Position numbers and translations under genes: made by a program. Positions 9,221 through 19,578 of a stretch of DNA of 64,000 bases are shown here, in pieces. The notes under the pieces are model-generated. The model did no database searches and was not told the origin of the DNA. It saw only the letters and a list, made by a program, of their open reading frames with translations. This stretch comes from Phallus indusiatus (taxonomy: Eukaryota > Basidiomycota > Agaricomycetes > Phallales > Phallaceae): NCBI GenBank assembly GCA_027605045.1, contig JAQFWX010000064.1:124001-188000 (forward strand). The letters are read 5' to 3'. Each line of letters begins with the position of its first letter. Positions within the stretch are counted from its first letter, which is position 1.

Positions 9221-11353
9221 TAAGCTTTTTGTGTCATAATGTTTTCATTTAGAACTCGTTTTCATAGCTAAATTTAAAATATGTCGTATAGTAGAATACT
9301 ATAACAGTAGTAAGGAGCATCAAGACGAATACTTGAATGCATGTCAGAAGAATAATTGGGAGCCTAAAGGCAAAGCCGCAAAAACCCTTACAGGCCAAAC
9401 CAAGACCAAAGTGTGTCAGATTCCATTTACCAAGAGTAGATTCAGGTGATTGTTAGTTGAATGGATGGTTGGATATGATGAGGTATGTTGAACATTTCAC
9501 AGTTGGCTTATAATAATGATCTTTCATAGAGTATCAACCTTGTCGAATACCCACCATTTTGAAACTTCATCTTATTCCTCCAAGACACTTTGGAAGACAA
9601 GGACATACCACACTGAACTACTATCAGATGGTTGATATCAACTATTCATGAACAATATTTCAAAAAACTCAAATCACAATTACAGGTGTTTATTATTTAT
9701 TATTTCTGAGTATATATCTAATCAAATTAGGGATCAAAGGGAATGATTTCCTTGACCATTGATAGTTGGGACAATAAAGTGGGCCTACCTAGGTGTTATG
9801 GCTCATTATCTGGAACAGACAAATGAAACATTGTCTCATGGCAAGCTTGAGCTTGAGCTGAAATCGGCATTGATTACCTTTCTCCCCACACCTGGTTGCC
9901 ATACCAGTCAAGTGCTCGCGAAAGCACTACTCAAAATTACAGATAGAGCTGGCATTACAGAAAAGGTAAGTTAATTAAAATCTATTTGTTCTTGTATTCA
10001 CCCATCATCATAGGTCCGTAGTATTAGCACAGACAGAGCCGCCAATATGGTGGCAATGGTGCAATATTGTGAACATCTACTCAAATCTTATGATATTGAA
10101 TTTGATGCACTTCATTCACAAGTGATGTAAGGTTTTTTCTTGTGAATTTTTCTGGGTAATTCAACTCATTATATGGATGTTTTCTGCATACTCTTCACCT
10201 GGCTGTGAATGCAATGATCGATGCATTAACTGCCCCTAGAGCACAACAAAACCCCACAGCAAGGTTCCACTCCAAATTTGATGATCCTAATTATCTTCTC
10301 TCACAGGATCTTGAAGACGCCCTGAAAAGAGATCCCATTGCAATTGCACATGAAATTATCAATCTCATTCGTATGTCTCAGGTTTACCACACAGAGTTTT
10401 TATCTCTAATTGAGTATGAGAATCAGGCGCAAAAATGGGTTGACAAAACTAATGGTCAAGGAAGTATTGTTATGCTACCAAAACTGACTCCAATTTGGGA
10501 CATGCCCACTCACTGGGGTTCAGCATATCTCAGCATTTCATGCATGCGCCTTTTGAAACAGGTATGTACTATGTACTACATGTGTTAGTTGATCAATTAT
10601 CTCACTATCTTCAGCCGCTCGAGATCTATATGTCCAATCACTCTGATATTTTCAGACACACTAAGTTAATGGTGTCAGAGTGGACTGTTTTAGATCACAT
10701 TGATGATATTCTTGAGGTATTTTCTGATTTATATCAGTGGAATTATCTGACACAAATATCAGTATCCATATATTCTGCAAGAGATGATGTCTCATGAATC
10801 AACTCCAATGTTGGCCTGTTCATTTCCCGCATATGAAAGTGTTTTAGTGTCATTCAAAGAGGCAGTCGTATATGAAACATGCCATCCAAGCCGGAATTGA
10901 TAATATGCAAAAGAATTACAATGAGCATGTCTTCTCAAAATTGTTCATCCTTGCAATTGGTGTGTTTAATGTTATCTTTTATTGGTGAATATTATAAAAC
11001 TCATCCATTCTAGCTATCCATCTGTCAATGTGAATGAGATGATTTGAATGTAAATGGTCTAAAAATGGTGTCAATTATGGTTGTAATGTGATTTATGAAG
11101 AGGTTTAAGTCATTTATGTTTACTAGTAAGGATTGAGTCATACTGTTGACACATTTATATAGCTTTACAAGTATCAATCCAAATTGTCGCCATCCACACC
11201 ATCTGTCCCTTCTTACCAAAGCTCCCAAAAGGATACAAGATTCAAACTTTATAGTGATTTTCTCGATGACCCAAACAGTACTTCCACAAGACAAATATCT
11301 GCCTGCCCTATCAAAAAGGAGTTTGAGTGGTACTTCGGCCCTAATGCTCTAGA

Positions 11354-11597
11354 TATTAAAATTGGTATAGAGACGATGTTATATCAACCTCAACAACACT
11401 GGAGACAGATGGTGAATACTCTGTATATATTATTTTATGAATTATGAACATACCTGGAGACAGATGGTGAATACTCTGTATAAAGAGTATTCCCATCACT
11501 CCAGGCTTACCTATACCGCATCTGGGCGCCTATTAGGCGCCCATAGCGCTGGTATAATCTAATCTACCTAGAGAGATGTACAGATCATATTCTAACA
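11354..11597 (-). repeat. Solo LTR (family LTR-C) in hAT relic
   Basis: The complement starts TGTTAGAATATG and ends CCAATTTTAATA. A perfect target duplication CTAGA flanks it (11349-11353, 11598-11602). Deletion restores ..PNAL-DPYPSPNN.. of the hAT dimerisation region. 244 bp, with an internal hairpin formed by CTGGAGACAGATGGTGAATA-type words. Confidence 0.92.
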
Positions 11598-11978
11598 CTA
11601 GACCCCTATCCAAGTCCGAATAACATTGATATTATTGAGTGGTGGGACGTAAGTTCATAATTATTTCCAAATATTACTATATTTATTTATCCATTGGAGA
11701 AATTTGGATCGATACCCCACTTTATTTCACATTGCATTGGACATCCTTCCGGTACAAGCATCATCTGTTGCAGCAGAGTGAGCATTCTCATCTGCTGCTG
11801 AAACAGACACTCTGAAGCAAAACCAAATCAAACCTGCATTGATGGAGGAACTTCAACTTTTGAAGTATATTAAAAAAATTTAACTTCACACAGCATTGGC
11901 ATTGTACGGAAGCCCTGGCCAAAGAGGAAAATGATTATCAAGGGTAGAAGCCTGCTGAGGAGGATGAGTCAGATTTGG

Positions 11979-12222
11979 TGTTAGAATATGATCTGTACAT
12001 CTCTCTAGGTAGATTAGATTATACCAGCGCTATGGGCGCCTAATAGGCGCCCAGATGCGGTATAGGTAAGCCTGGAGTGATGGGAATACTCTTTATACAG
12101 AGTATTCACCATCTGTCTCCAGGTATGTTCATAATTCATAAAATAATATATACAGAGTATTCACCATCTGTCTCCAGTGTTGTTGAGGTTAATATAACAT
12201 TGTCTCTATACCAATTCTAATA
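11979..12222 (+). repeat. Solo LTR (family LTR-C), opposite orientation
   Basis: Starts TGTTAGAATATG and ends CCAATTCTAATA, with a perfect target duplication TTTGG (11974-11978, 12223-12227). Deletion restores ..DESDLEDLSE.. of the hAT C-terminus. It lies 381 bp from the other insertion in the same gene. Confidence 0.92.
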
Positions 12223-12482
12223 TTTGGAGGATCTCAGTGAGAGTGACGAGTCATGGGAAAGTGATAGTACTTCAACTGGGTACTAAACCGGCTTCAAGCC
12301 AAGCTGAACTGATATAATCGGCTCATAGTAGCTGAGCTATATAAGCCAGCAGCCATATAATTGGCTGGCTAGTCAGCTGTAGCCAACCATGGGCAACACT
12401 ATCCCTGTCCATGTTGTCCACATCCTTGTGCACATTGAACTCATGCACACTGCCCTCATGCACATCATCCTCATGCATATTT

Positions 12483-12757
12483 TGTAACGGATTTAAGGGT
12501 CCATTAAGGCCTTAGTGCCACTGCAGTGCCTTTGGCACTGTTGCTTTATTATTTGCACATCACAGTGTGACGCTTAAGCGCCCATCATACCCTTACAGTG
12601 GTGTGACAAGTAGTTACATTAGTTAATCTTAATCTTTCCTGCTACTACTGCATGTAATTCCCTATTAGCCTTATTGAGCAATAGACAGGAATTCTATGCA
12701 CTTGTGGGAAAATAAGAAAACCCTTCATCAGGCCCCCTTGTGGATTTGCCTCAGGTT
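12483..12757. repeat. Dispersed repeat (copy 1), LTR- or MITE-like
   Basis: Starts TGTAACGGATTT and runs to about AGGCCCCCTTGTGG. The reverse complement of a close relative is at about 24300-24586. Shared blocks include the GTGCCTTTGGCACTG hairpin, a CATGTAATTCCC segment and TGGGAAAATAAGAAAACCC. The right boundary and the target duplication are not certain. Confidence 0.6.
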
Positions 12758-13855
12758 GGTTGTCATTTGCACCACTATGTTTGTCTTCCTCACATGTATC
12801 TATTAAGGGATTAGACAGGGATAAATGGCACAAAAGAACATAAGTGTTTTTGTAAACACCTCCTGAGAAGCACTAGTTGAAATTGCAGTGTCATTTGGTA
12901 TAGCATGCGATCTAGCATCTGCTTGGGAAAATTGAGCAGCCTAAATAACTAGATCTCATCTCACTGACATTTTGCCTTGAGTCATATATAAAGTACGGGT
13001 TTATGGCTTTGACTATATGATTGCAGCATGTAGCACTTTACTCCATCATGCTGGTTATGCCTGAGTGAATATTTGACTGGGGATTCCAAAACTCATCAGG
13101 ATTTACAGGAAAGATATGTGCTACAGCAGAATCTCTCAATGGCCCAGTTTCTGGATACTCCACAACTGCATTCACATGATGTAATGCAATCGATCATATG
13201 AACCAAACTAGAACTTTTACGGGTGACTTGACCTTTGTTTCTCATAATTTCTTCTGCAGACAAGACTTCCATTGGACTGGGGATGAATGTGATCACAGGT
13301 GTTTCAATGGGAGTTGACAGCAACTGGGGAAGTGAAGATGAATTATTTTCAATTAAATCCTTGAAATTCAAACCAAGCATCTGACAAAAGCTGTTTAGCT
13401 TGTTGCAGAACCTCGAGCTGCCTTGCTGTATGAGTCTCCATCATGTTCTGTGAGGTCTGCTGTGTGTGCAGAAGTTTTTTTCACAACATAAAACTAGACT
13501 ATTTTTTTTCCATCTCCCAAAATCACATACAAAAAACAGCAGAATATTTCATTGACCCTCTTTCATTTCATCATCCAATGATGTCATGTCCTGTTCATGG
13601 ACTCATCCCTTGCATCGCTTTTCATTCATTGCTAGGGAGAGAATAGTTAATAAAATATATTCCGAGTCAGATCTTAAGATTTTTGATTTGTTGCAATAGA
13701 TACCCTCGCTTGCAAATGATGCTCCAGCATTGGAGAACGCTCTGATCACACAGTAAGCTTGACACTTAAGTTTTGACTCAGGATGATCCAATTTTTGTAT
13801 GTTTCAGATCACCATAGTTCAATAAGTGTTTATTAAAAAAATCTACTCCAGTACA
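12758..13855. other. Unassigned, repeat-derived sequence
   Basis: AT-rich sequence with no gene I can support. Short open frames occur (for example 13096-13380, minus strand) but show no recognised motif. The surroundings suggest old transposon debris. Confidence 0.3.
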
Positions 13856-14084
13856 TGTTAGAATATGATCTATACATCTCTCTAGGTAGATTAGATTGTT
13901 ATGAACATACCTGGAGACAGATGAATACTCTGTATAAAGAGTATTCCCATCACTCCAGGCTGACCTATACTGTGTCTGGGCACCCATAGCGCTGGTACAA
14001 TGAAATAACATATACAGAGTATTCACCATCTGTCTCCAGTGTTGTTGAGTTTAATATAATATCGTCTCTATACCAATTCTAATA
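13856..14084 (+). repeat. Solo LTR (family LTR-C), internal deletion, no target duplication
   Basis: Both LTR-C ends are present (TGTTAGAATATG, CCAATTCTAATA), but the flanks (GTACA and TGTTG) do not match, so a deletion or recombination followed insertion. The right end abuts the copia integrase relic. Confidence 0.75.
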
Positions 14085-14795
14085 TGTTGCTCTTCAATGT
14101 CATTTTGCTGTGGAGTGTGGTGCACTGTCCTTCGATGGTTTATCCTTCTGCTCTGGAAGAAAGCCTGGGCATCATTAGTATCATTACTGATATATTCCAA
14201 ACCATTATCAGACTGAAGATTGCAGATTTCCTTGTCATGTTGAACTTGGCACCATTCAACGAAAGCCTTTATCTTGTTGAGGGCTTTGGACTTGCATGCC
14301 ATCAAATAAATGTGAGTTTCTTATGTAGCATCATTGGTGAAAGAAATAAAATATTTCTTCCCTCCTCTAGTTTCACCATCAGCTGGTCCCTGTTAGGGCT
14401 ACTCAGGAAGGGAATCCTAAGCAATACGTTGAGAATAAACTATACTACTCATCTAGAGGGAGGGAATTCTAAGAGAACAAGCTTAAGGACCCTCACTCTA
14501 GGTACTATATACATAAAACGACAATGTGGTGTGTTGACATGACTAAGTGCCAGATGCCCGAACTGAACCTAAGTGATGTGATGTCACAGGCATCATGCTA
14601 GGTATGTGCACATGAGTAAAGAAAGTGAAATAGAGACAGAACAAATGAAGTCTAATAAACAGAAGATAGAGATAATGCATGGGAATACAAGATAAAATAT
14701 AAAGGAATAGAATCCAATGATAATAAGTAGGACAGTAGCATACCCTGACAGTCCCCAAATGTCATATAGACAAGTTTGGCGAATTCTTTTGAGCA
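14085..14795 (-). pseudogene. Ty1/copia integrase relic
   Basis: On the minus strand a continuous copia integrase core is seen once LTR-F (14392-14750) is removed: a YDIWGPADGETRGGKKYFIS stretch (start of the catalytic core), FVEWCQVQHDKEICNLQSDN (second catalytic D in SDNGLEYIS) and HHTPQQND (the usual TPQQNGVAER motif). The catalytic E region is lost where LTR-C begins at 14084. Only about 120 codons survive. It could be the source family of some copia-like LTRs here, but no LTR is placed to prove it. Confidence 0.8.
14392..14750 (+). repeat. Solo LTR (family LTR-F) in copia relic
   Basis: Starts TGTTAGGGCTACTC and ends TACCCTGACA, 359 bp, perfect target duplication GTCCC (14387-14391, 14751-14755). 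Contains the AGAACAAGCTT core also found in LTR-A. It splits the DIWGP-ADGETR motif of the copia relic. Confidence 0.9.
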
Positions 14796-15129
14796 TTTTC
14801 CTTAATTATTATTGTCGGCTTTATTTCAATTCCATTCCATTCATTATTCCCATACATTACTTTTATCTTCTGTTCATTTTTTCTGTCTCTATTTCACTTC
14901 CTTTACTCACACATGCTGTGTGCTCGTACCCAACATGATGCCCATGGGCATCATGTCGCTTAGGTTTGGCTTGAGCATCTGGCACTTATGTATATAGTAG
15001 CTGTACCTAGAGTGAGGGGCCCTAAGCTTGTTCTCTTAGAATCCCCTCCCTCTAGATGAGTAGTATAGTTTATTCTCAATGTATTGCTTAGGATCCCCTT
15101 CCTCTAGCCTGAGCTGAGTAGCCCTAACA
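14790..15129 (-). repeat. Partial LTR (family LTR-F), opposite orientation
   Basis: Ends GAGCTGAGTAGCCCTAACA like the complete inverse copy at 27908-28305 and shares the ATTTTCCTTA...TCGGC and CTAAGCTTGTTCTCTTAG blocks. The first ~20 bp of the repeat are missing or diverged. With 14392-14750 it forms an inverted pair only ~40 bp apart. Confidence 0.75.
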
Positions 15130-15287
15130 GTAGAACAGGGCTTCTACTCACAGACTGGCTGTTTTTATTGACATTTGTTATCGAGAAATCACACTTGACA
15201 CCGACTATCACAGTTTCCTACAAATCCCATCCATAATTGACCCCTCTGCCCCTCTTCATTAACCATTTCTTCCCTCTCTTTTCTCTC

Positions 15288-15466
15288 ATGGATATTCCAC
15301 CCACTCCTCCTCCCATCACCCTCAACGATGTTGTGACTATAATGATGCAGTGATTTGTGGATTTGGACACCTATATGGCGAGTGAAGAAAACCATACCTC
15401 ACAAATAGAAGAGGCTCTGCAGGCTATCCAGGATTCAGCCACTGCTGCTCCAATCCAAAACCCCCC
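15288..15466 (+). pseudogene. N-terminal gag fragment of an LTR element
   Basis: An ATG at 15288 starts MDIPPTPPPITLNDVVTI.., a proline-rich start followed by an in-frame TGA and then FVDLDTYMASEENHTSQIEE. The style resembles gypsy gag N-termini, but no zinc knuckle or capsid motif is left, because an LTR-A fragment begins at 15467. Assignment is by resemblance only. Confidence 0.4.
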
Positions 15467-15700
15467 TGTTACGGTATGCTAGCTCTTACCTAGCTTTCGA
15501 TTTATTTGATTTCTTTCAGTTTCATTTTGCACCTCGATTTCCTTCACTTCCCACACTTTGCCTCTCAGCATCCTCTGTTTCATTTTCTCATTTTTTTGAT
15601 TTCCTTGATTTCTTTGATTTCTGTTTGTATCATCATGAATTCCATGGAGATCAGTTGGGCACTTCAAGTCATGTACTTATATGTTTTTCCCTAGATGTTA
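15467..15700 (+). repeat. Truncated LTR (family LTR-A)
   Basis: Starts TGTTACGGTATGCTAGC, the reverse-complement start of LTR-A, and follows it to CTTATATGTTTTTCCCTAGATG, where homology stops. The promoter core and the far end are lost. Confidence 0.7.
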
Positions 15701-16110
15701 AGTACTGCTATAGATACTAGAATATACTTTAGTTGCTGAATAAAACACTATCAACTGTCACCCTTGGTTGATGAGAGTCAGGACTTGGCCTCAACCTGAG
15801 TGGGTTGTGTTGTGACAGTCTTCTTCAAGATTTGTCCTGATGTTCGAAGTGTTTGTCGAGTTCGTCTAGGAATTGTCTAAGGGCCACGTTCCGAACCTCT
15901 AGTTCCACTAACTCAATCTCTTGATGAATGAGGTCAATCTTGGCGAGGATGAAAAGTAGTTCAAGGTATGACTCGCGGCAATGATGGATGGCTTCCATCA
16001 TCACGCTTGTCAATGAATGAACCCAACATGCAATGATAAAGAGAGTAAGAGAAAGAGGTTTATAGAGATATCAAATGTAGTTCGATATTAAGTCTACCCA
16101 AATTGTTCAT
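15701..16110. other. Unassigned sequence
   Basis: Contains an open frame on the minus strand (15825-16013, 62 codons, acidic/leucine-rich) without recognised motifs, and a GTGACAG end at about 15810-15820 that resembles an LTR terminus. I cannot assign it. Confidence 0.25.
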
Positions 16111-16528
16111 GGCTCCTTCAATGGAAATAGTTTCAAGATTTTCCTTGGAGGGCTACTCAGTTGCATGAACCCATACCCTGCCCATAATAGTGTCCTAGTG
16201 ATGGATAATTTCAAGATTCACCATGTTGAGGGTGTTCAGGAGATGTGTGATGCTGCGTATGTCTGTTCTTTTTGCTCATGCTGAATGTATTTCGATTTAT
16301 TCTTGTTGTCCACAGCAGTGTAAAGCTCATTTACCTACCCCCATATTTGCCTGATTTTAACCCAATAGAAGAATGTTTTTCTTTTCTGAAGTCATATATA
16401 AGGAGACACAGCACACGTTTTCAAGCATATGTAGACAGTGGTGATGCACACAAACCATTCTTATTCTTATATGAGGCCTTGGACAAGGTGACAGAAGAAC
16501 ATATAAAAGGATGATACCATCATTCAAA
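16111..16528 (+). pseudogene. Tc1/mariner-type (IS630 superfamily) transposase, C-terminal fragment
   Basis: Reads GSFNGNSFKIFL, then MNPYPAHNSVLVMDNFKIHH (the second catalytic D lies in VLVMDN) and, after a frame change, VKLIYLPPYLPDFNPIEECF (third acidic residue in the DFNPIEE motif) and FLKSYIRRHS. This order is diagnostic for DDE transposases of fungal Tc1/mariner elements. The N-terminal helix-turn-helix half is missing here. A minus-strand copy at 21890-22625 has that half, but the two are 5 kb apart and need not come from one element. Confidence 0.82.
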
Positions 16529-16911
16529 TTACATTTAGAACTAGTACATTGCTTGTTTGTATCAAATAAATAAACCATGTAAAAAATCATGTGAAACATA
16601 AAAAAACAGCAGGAATGCATGAACTGACAAAGAGTCGGCGAAGAACCTATCTGATATTTCAAAGAGAGGCAGAGTACACACCAGCTATAGCACTCAATTA
16701 GCATAATAAGCTCCTTCTGATGCCATCTCCAAAGCATGTCTGCGAAAAATAAATAGGTGATGTTGGTTGCAAGAAGTGTACACTAGCAGCAGGGTATATC
16801 AGTGTGCTCCTTGGCAAATGAGTGGACAATCAACAAAAGAAACATTACCATGCACTAGAGGATCAGTTGGGGTGTTTCTCATCATAAAATGAAAGGTATT
16901 CAAGAAGTTTG
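16529..16911. other. Unassigned sequence
   Basis: No gene or repeat boundary could be supported. The sequence between the mariner fragment and the next LTR-C probably belongs to old transposons. Confidence 0.25.
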
Positions 16912-17084
16912 TGTTAGAATATGATCTGTACATCTCTCTAGGTAGATTAGATTATACCAGTGCTATGGGTGCCCAGATGCAGTATAGGTAAGCCTGGAGT
17001 GATGGGAATACTCTTTATGCAGAGTATTCACCATCTGTCTCCAGTGTTGTTGAGGATAACATCGTCTCTATACCAATTCTATTA
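16912..17084 (+). repeat. Solo LTR (family LTR-C), internally deleted
   Basis: Starts TGTTAGAATATG, ends CCAATTCTATTA, 173 bp, perfect target duplication GTTTG (16907-16911, 17085-17089). About 70 bp of the 244-bp full form are missing. Confidence 0.9.
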
Positions 17085-17239
17085 GTTTGAGGTGTGCTGG
17101 TGTTCAAGAGAGGAGGATGTGGGCACAAAAATCATATACTAGAAGACTTTGTTTCATTTTAGCTGCAATGTGAGATGTCTACAGGTATGTGCCCTTGGCA
17201 CTTGGTGGGTGTGAAGCTTCATCTAGATTGCCATGAAAT

Positions 17240-17311
17240 ATTAAAATTGGTATAGAGATGATGTTATATTAACCTCAATAACAGGAGACAGATGGTGAAT
17301 ACTTCTAACAT
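17240..17311 (-). repeat. 72-bp miniature LTR-C with intact target duplication
   Basis: Both outer ends of LTR-C remain (TATTAAAATTGG... and ...TTCTAACA in plus-strand sense) with a perfect target duplication TGAAA (17235-17239, 17312-17316). The internal ~170 bp are absent. Confidence 0.85.
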
Positions 17312-17356
17312 GAAACAATTTCAGTATGATAAAATGTAATGAGGAAGCTAAGTAAG

Positions 17357-17757
17357 TGTTAGAATACGGTAATTAACTATTATGGTCATTCTATATAGTA
17401 ATCGTCGTGTCATGTTTGATTGTATTTTCTTTATTATGCATAGTAGTTCTAGTGTCCCTCAAGGACGTTAGATGATTCGTGTTAAGTGATGTAAGCGCCC
17501 ATACCAGGTAACAGTCCAAGTCTAATGCGCACGGACCTTACCTTAGCGCTGGTGCACAGATCATCCACTATCATGTATATAATCTTACCTGTTGTAGTCG
17601 TAGTTCCCTCATCAGGTTATAGAGATTTGTTACACTGCTAAACCTTCATAAGCGAACTACCAGTATTAGAGTAGAAATCCTTATGTCTTCCACTCTAATC
17701 GTATCTCACTATACTACTATCCTATAAGCTGATCAACTGCGTTTTCTCACGCTAACA
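17357..17757 (+). repeat. Solo LTR (family LTR-E)
   Basis: Starts TGTTAGAATACGG and ends TCACGCTAACA, 401 bp, perfect target duplication GTAAG (17352-17356, 17758-17762). Copia-like TGTTAGAAT start, no coding sequence. Confidence 0.9.
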
Positions 17758-18363
17758 GTAAGAGTTGTTGTTTTGTCCCCCAATGTTGCACCAGTAAAAC
17801 TTGGAATCACTGTGATCTTGTGCTGGAATATTGGTATGTAGACAGTCACCATCAAAATGTTTCACCATCAAAACATTTTCACCTACAATGACACAACATA
17901 CTTCAAAATTACCTATGTATACTCACTGCCATTATGTCCAGTAACCCCTTTCTTAGCTTTAGTCAAGTGCTAGCTAGTCCCCAGTGACCTCATTGATGGG
18001 GTTCTCATCTCTATAACAGACATAAAGATTTTAATACCATTGTTGAAATATGATCTGTTAGGGTGATGTTGTCACAAGCAATGCATGTGATTGCATAAAG
18101 GAATGGAAATAGCAATGAAACAGACAAACATAAAGAGAAAGCAATGTGTGGGAAATATAAATGAAGTAGAGATAAAATGGAGCTGATGATAATAATTAAG
18201 GAAAAATGAGAAATGGTGGTAGACAGACTGGATTACTGTGTATGAAGTTTGGGGAGAGTATGGAGAAGAACAGGTTGTGTACTTTGAAGAACCCTTTGGA
18301 TTCTGGGCTGTGACTTATGGCATCCTCCATGATGAGTCACCAGGCATGCCAGGTGTGACACCT
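17758..18363. other. Unassigned sequence between two LTR-E copies
   Basis: About 600 bp without a supportable gene. The two LTR-E copies on either side lie in opposite orientation, each with its own target duplication, so this is not the inside of one element. Confidence 0.3.
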
Positions 18364-18755
18364 TGTTAGCATAAGAGAACACAGGTGATCAGCTTATAAG
18401 ATGTTAAGTACGATGAGTACAAATTAGAGTGAGGATATCTACTCTAATACTGGTAGTTCGCTTAGGAAGGTATAGTGTAACAAATCTCTATAACCTGATG
18501 AGGGAACTACAACTACATGAGGTGAGATTATATACATGAGCAAAGGTGATCTGTGCACCAGCACTAAGATAAGGTCCATGCGTAATTGACACGGAGTGTT
18601 ACCTGGCATGGGTGCTTACATCACTTATCAAAACATTATCTAACATCCTTAAGGGACGCTAGAACTACCACGCATAATAAAAGAAAATACAATCAAATGA
18701 GACACGGAGATTACTATCTAGAATGACTGTAATAGTGAATTACCATATTCTAACA
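18364..18755 (-). repeat. Solo LTR (family LTR-E), opposite orientation
   Basis: The complement starts TGTTAGAATATGG and ends TTATGCTAACA, 392 bp, perfect target duplication CACCT (18359-18363, 18756-18760). Confidence 0.9.
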
Positions 18756-19417
18756 CACCTGTGGGTACTACCTGTCATACCTGATACCTGTTGAGACCGT
18801 TCAGCCCAAGAACAGAAACAATAGTCAAGTCTTGGTCCCTTGATGGGGCTTTGTTGTTGTAAAATGTAGAGTATGCAGCATCACTAGTAGGGGAGTAGAT
18901 GAACAGAAAATAATTTCAAAAGATGGCCATGGGAAATCTTCAATGATTCCTTTTCTGAGTCATTTGATCGAGTTGTTGTCATCTGGTTTTTTCCTCCTCA
19001 CTATATAAGGAAGTGGTTGATTGGGAGGTTCAAAAGCAAATCAACATACTGGTCCTGGCCTGTTTCTCTGCATTGATATGTCCAGGATGATTAATTTCGC
19101 TGCACTATCAAGTATGATTCTGAGTGCATACGGCACACATTGAATTGATAGATCAAGCAGCATATAAGCACTCATAACCCAATAGAAGTCATTGAGTGTT
19201 GGATACATGAGAGAGATGGAGCACTGATCAATTTCTTATCACAGATTAGTCATATTCAATAAATCTAAAAATAACTGTATGACAAGAAAATTTGCATAAC
19301 AAGTTATAAATTGGACATACAAGCTGTCAAATCAATAAAGATTAGCTATTTGTCCAATCCATCAGAAATTACAGTGGTTTGCAGACTCATTTGCACCCTG
19401 ACAAGTTGAGTGTTCAT
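18756..19417. other. Unassigned sequence
   Basis: No gene supported; frames are short and stop-rich. Confidence 0.25.
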
Positions 19418-19578
19418 TCTATGTTATATTAACCTTGAAGACAGATGGTGAATACTCTGTATAAAGAGTATTCCCATCACTCCAGGCTTACCTATACCGC
19501 GTCTGGGCGCCTATTAGGCGCCCATAGCGCTGGTACAATCTAATCTACCTAGAGAGATTAGATCATATTTTAACACAT
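19418..19578 (-). repeat. Partial LTR-C
   Basis: Homology to LTR-C begins in a diverged stretch (GTTATATTAACC), follows the GAATACTCTGTATAAAGAGTA and TGGGCGCCTATTAGGCGCCCA palindromic blocks, and ends ATTTTAACA. No target duplication is recognisable. Confidence 0.75.

Larger units (their letters stand above)
9314..12287 (+). pseudogene. hAT transposase relic 2, with two LTR-C insertions
   Basis: The order of motifs is that of a hAT transposase. An N-terminal segment (VEWMVGYDE, about 9455) comes first, then SYLGVMAHYLE-type sequence (about 9790), a STDRAANM segment (about 10025), and HLAVNAMIDALT (about 10200). A PTHWGSAYLSI motif (about 10505) and a LDHIDDILEVFSDLYQW stretch (about 10690) follow. 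The C-terminal dimerisation domain contains NNIDIIEWWD (about 11616-11647) and ALDILPVQASSVAAE (about 11735). Removing LTR-C copies at 11354 and 11979 gives a continuous C-terminus ending in an acidic tail (DLEDLSESDESWESD) and a stop at about 12287. Introns or frameshifts separate the parts, and a TGA replaces a codon in the conserved AE.AFSSA motif near 11780, so the copy is dead. Confidence 0.8.

Noticed and set aside
11354..12222. DNA transposon with 244-bp terminal inverted repeats
   Set aside because: Each arm has its own 5-bp duplication and each removal restores the hAT frame, so these are two solo LTR insertions.
17357..18755. One element bounded by LTR-E
   Set aside because: The two LTRs are in opposite orientation and have different target duplications (GTAAG, CACCT).
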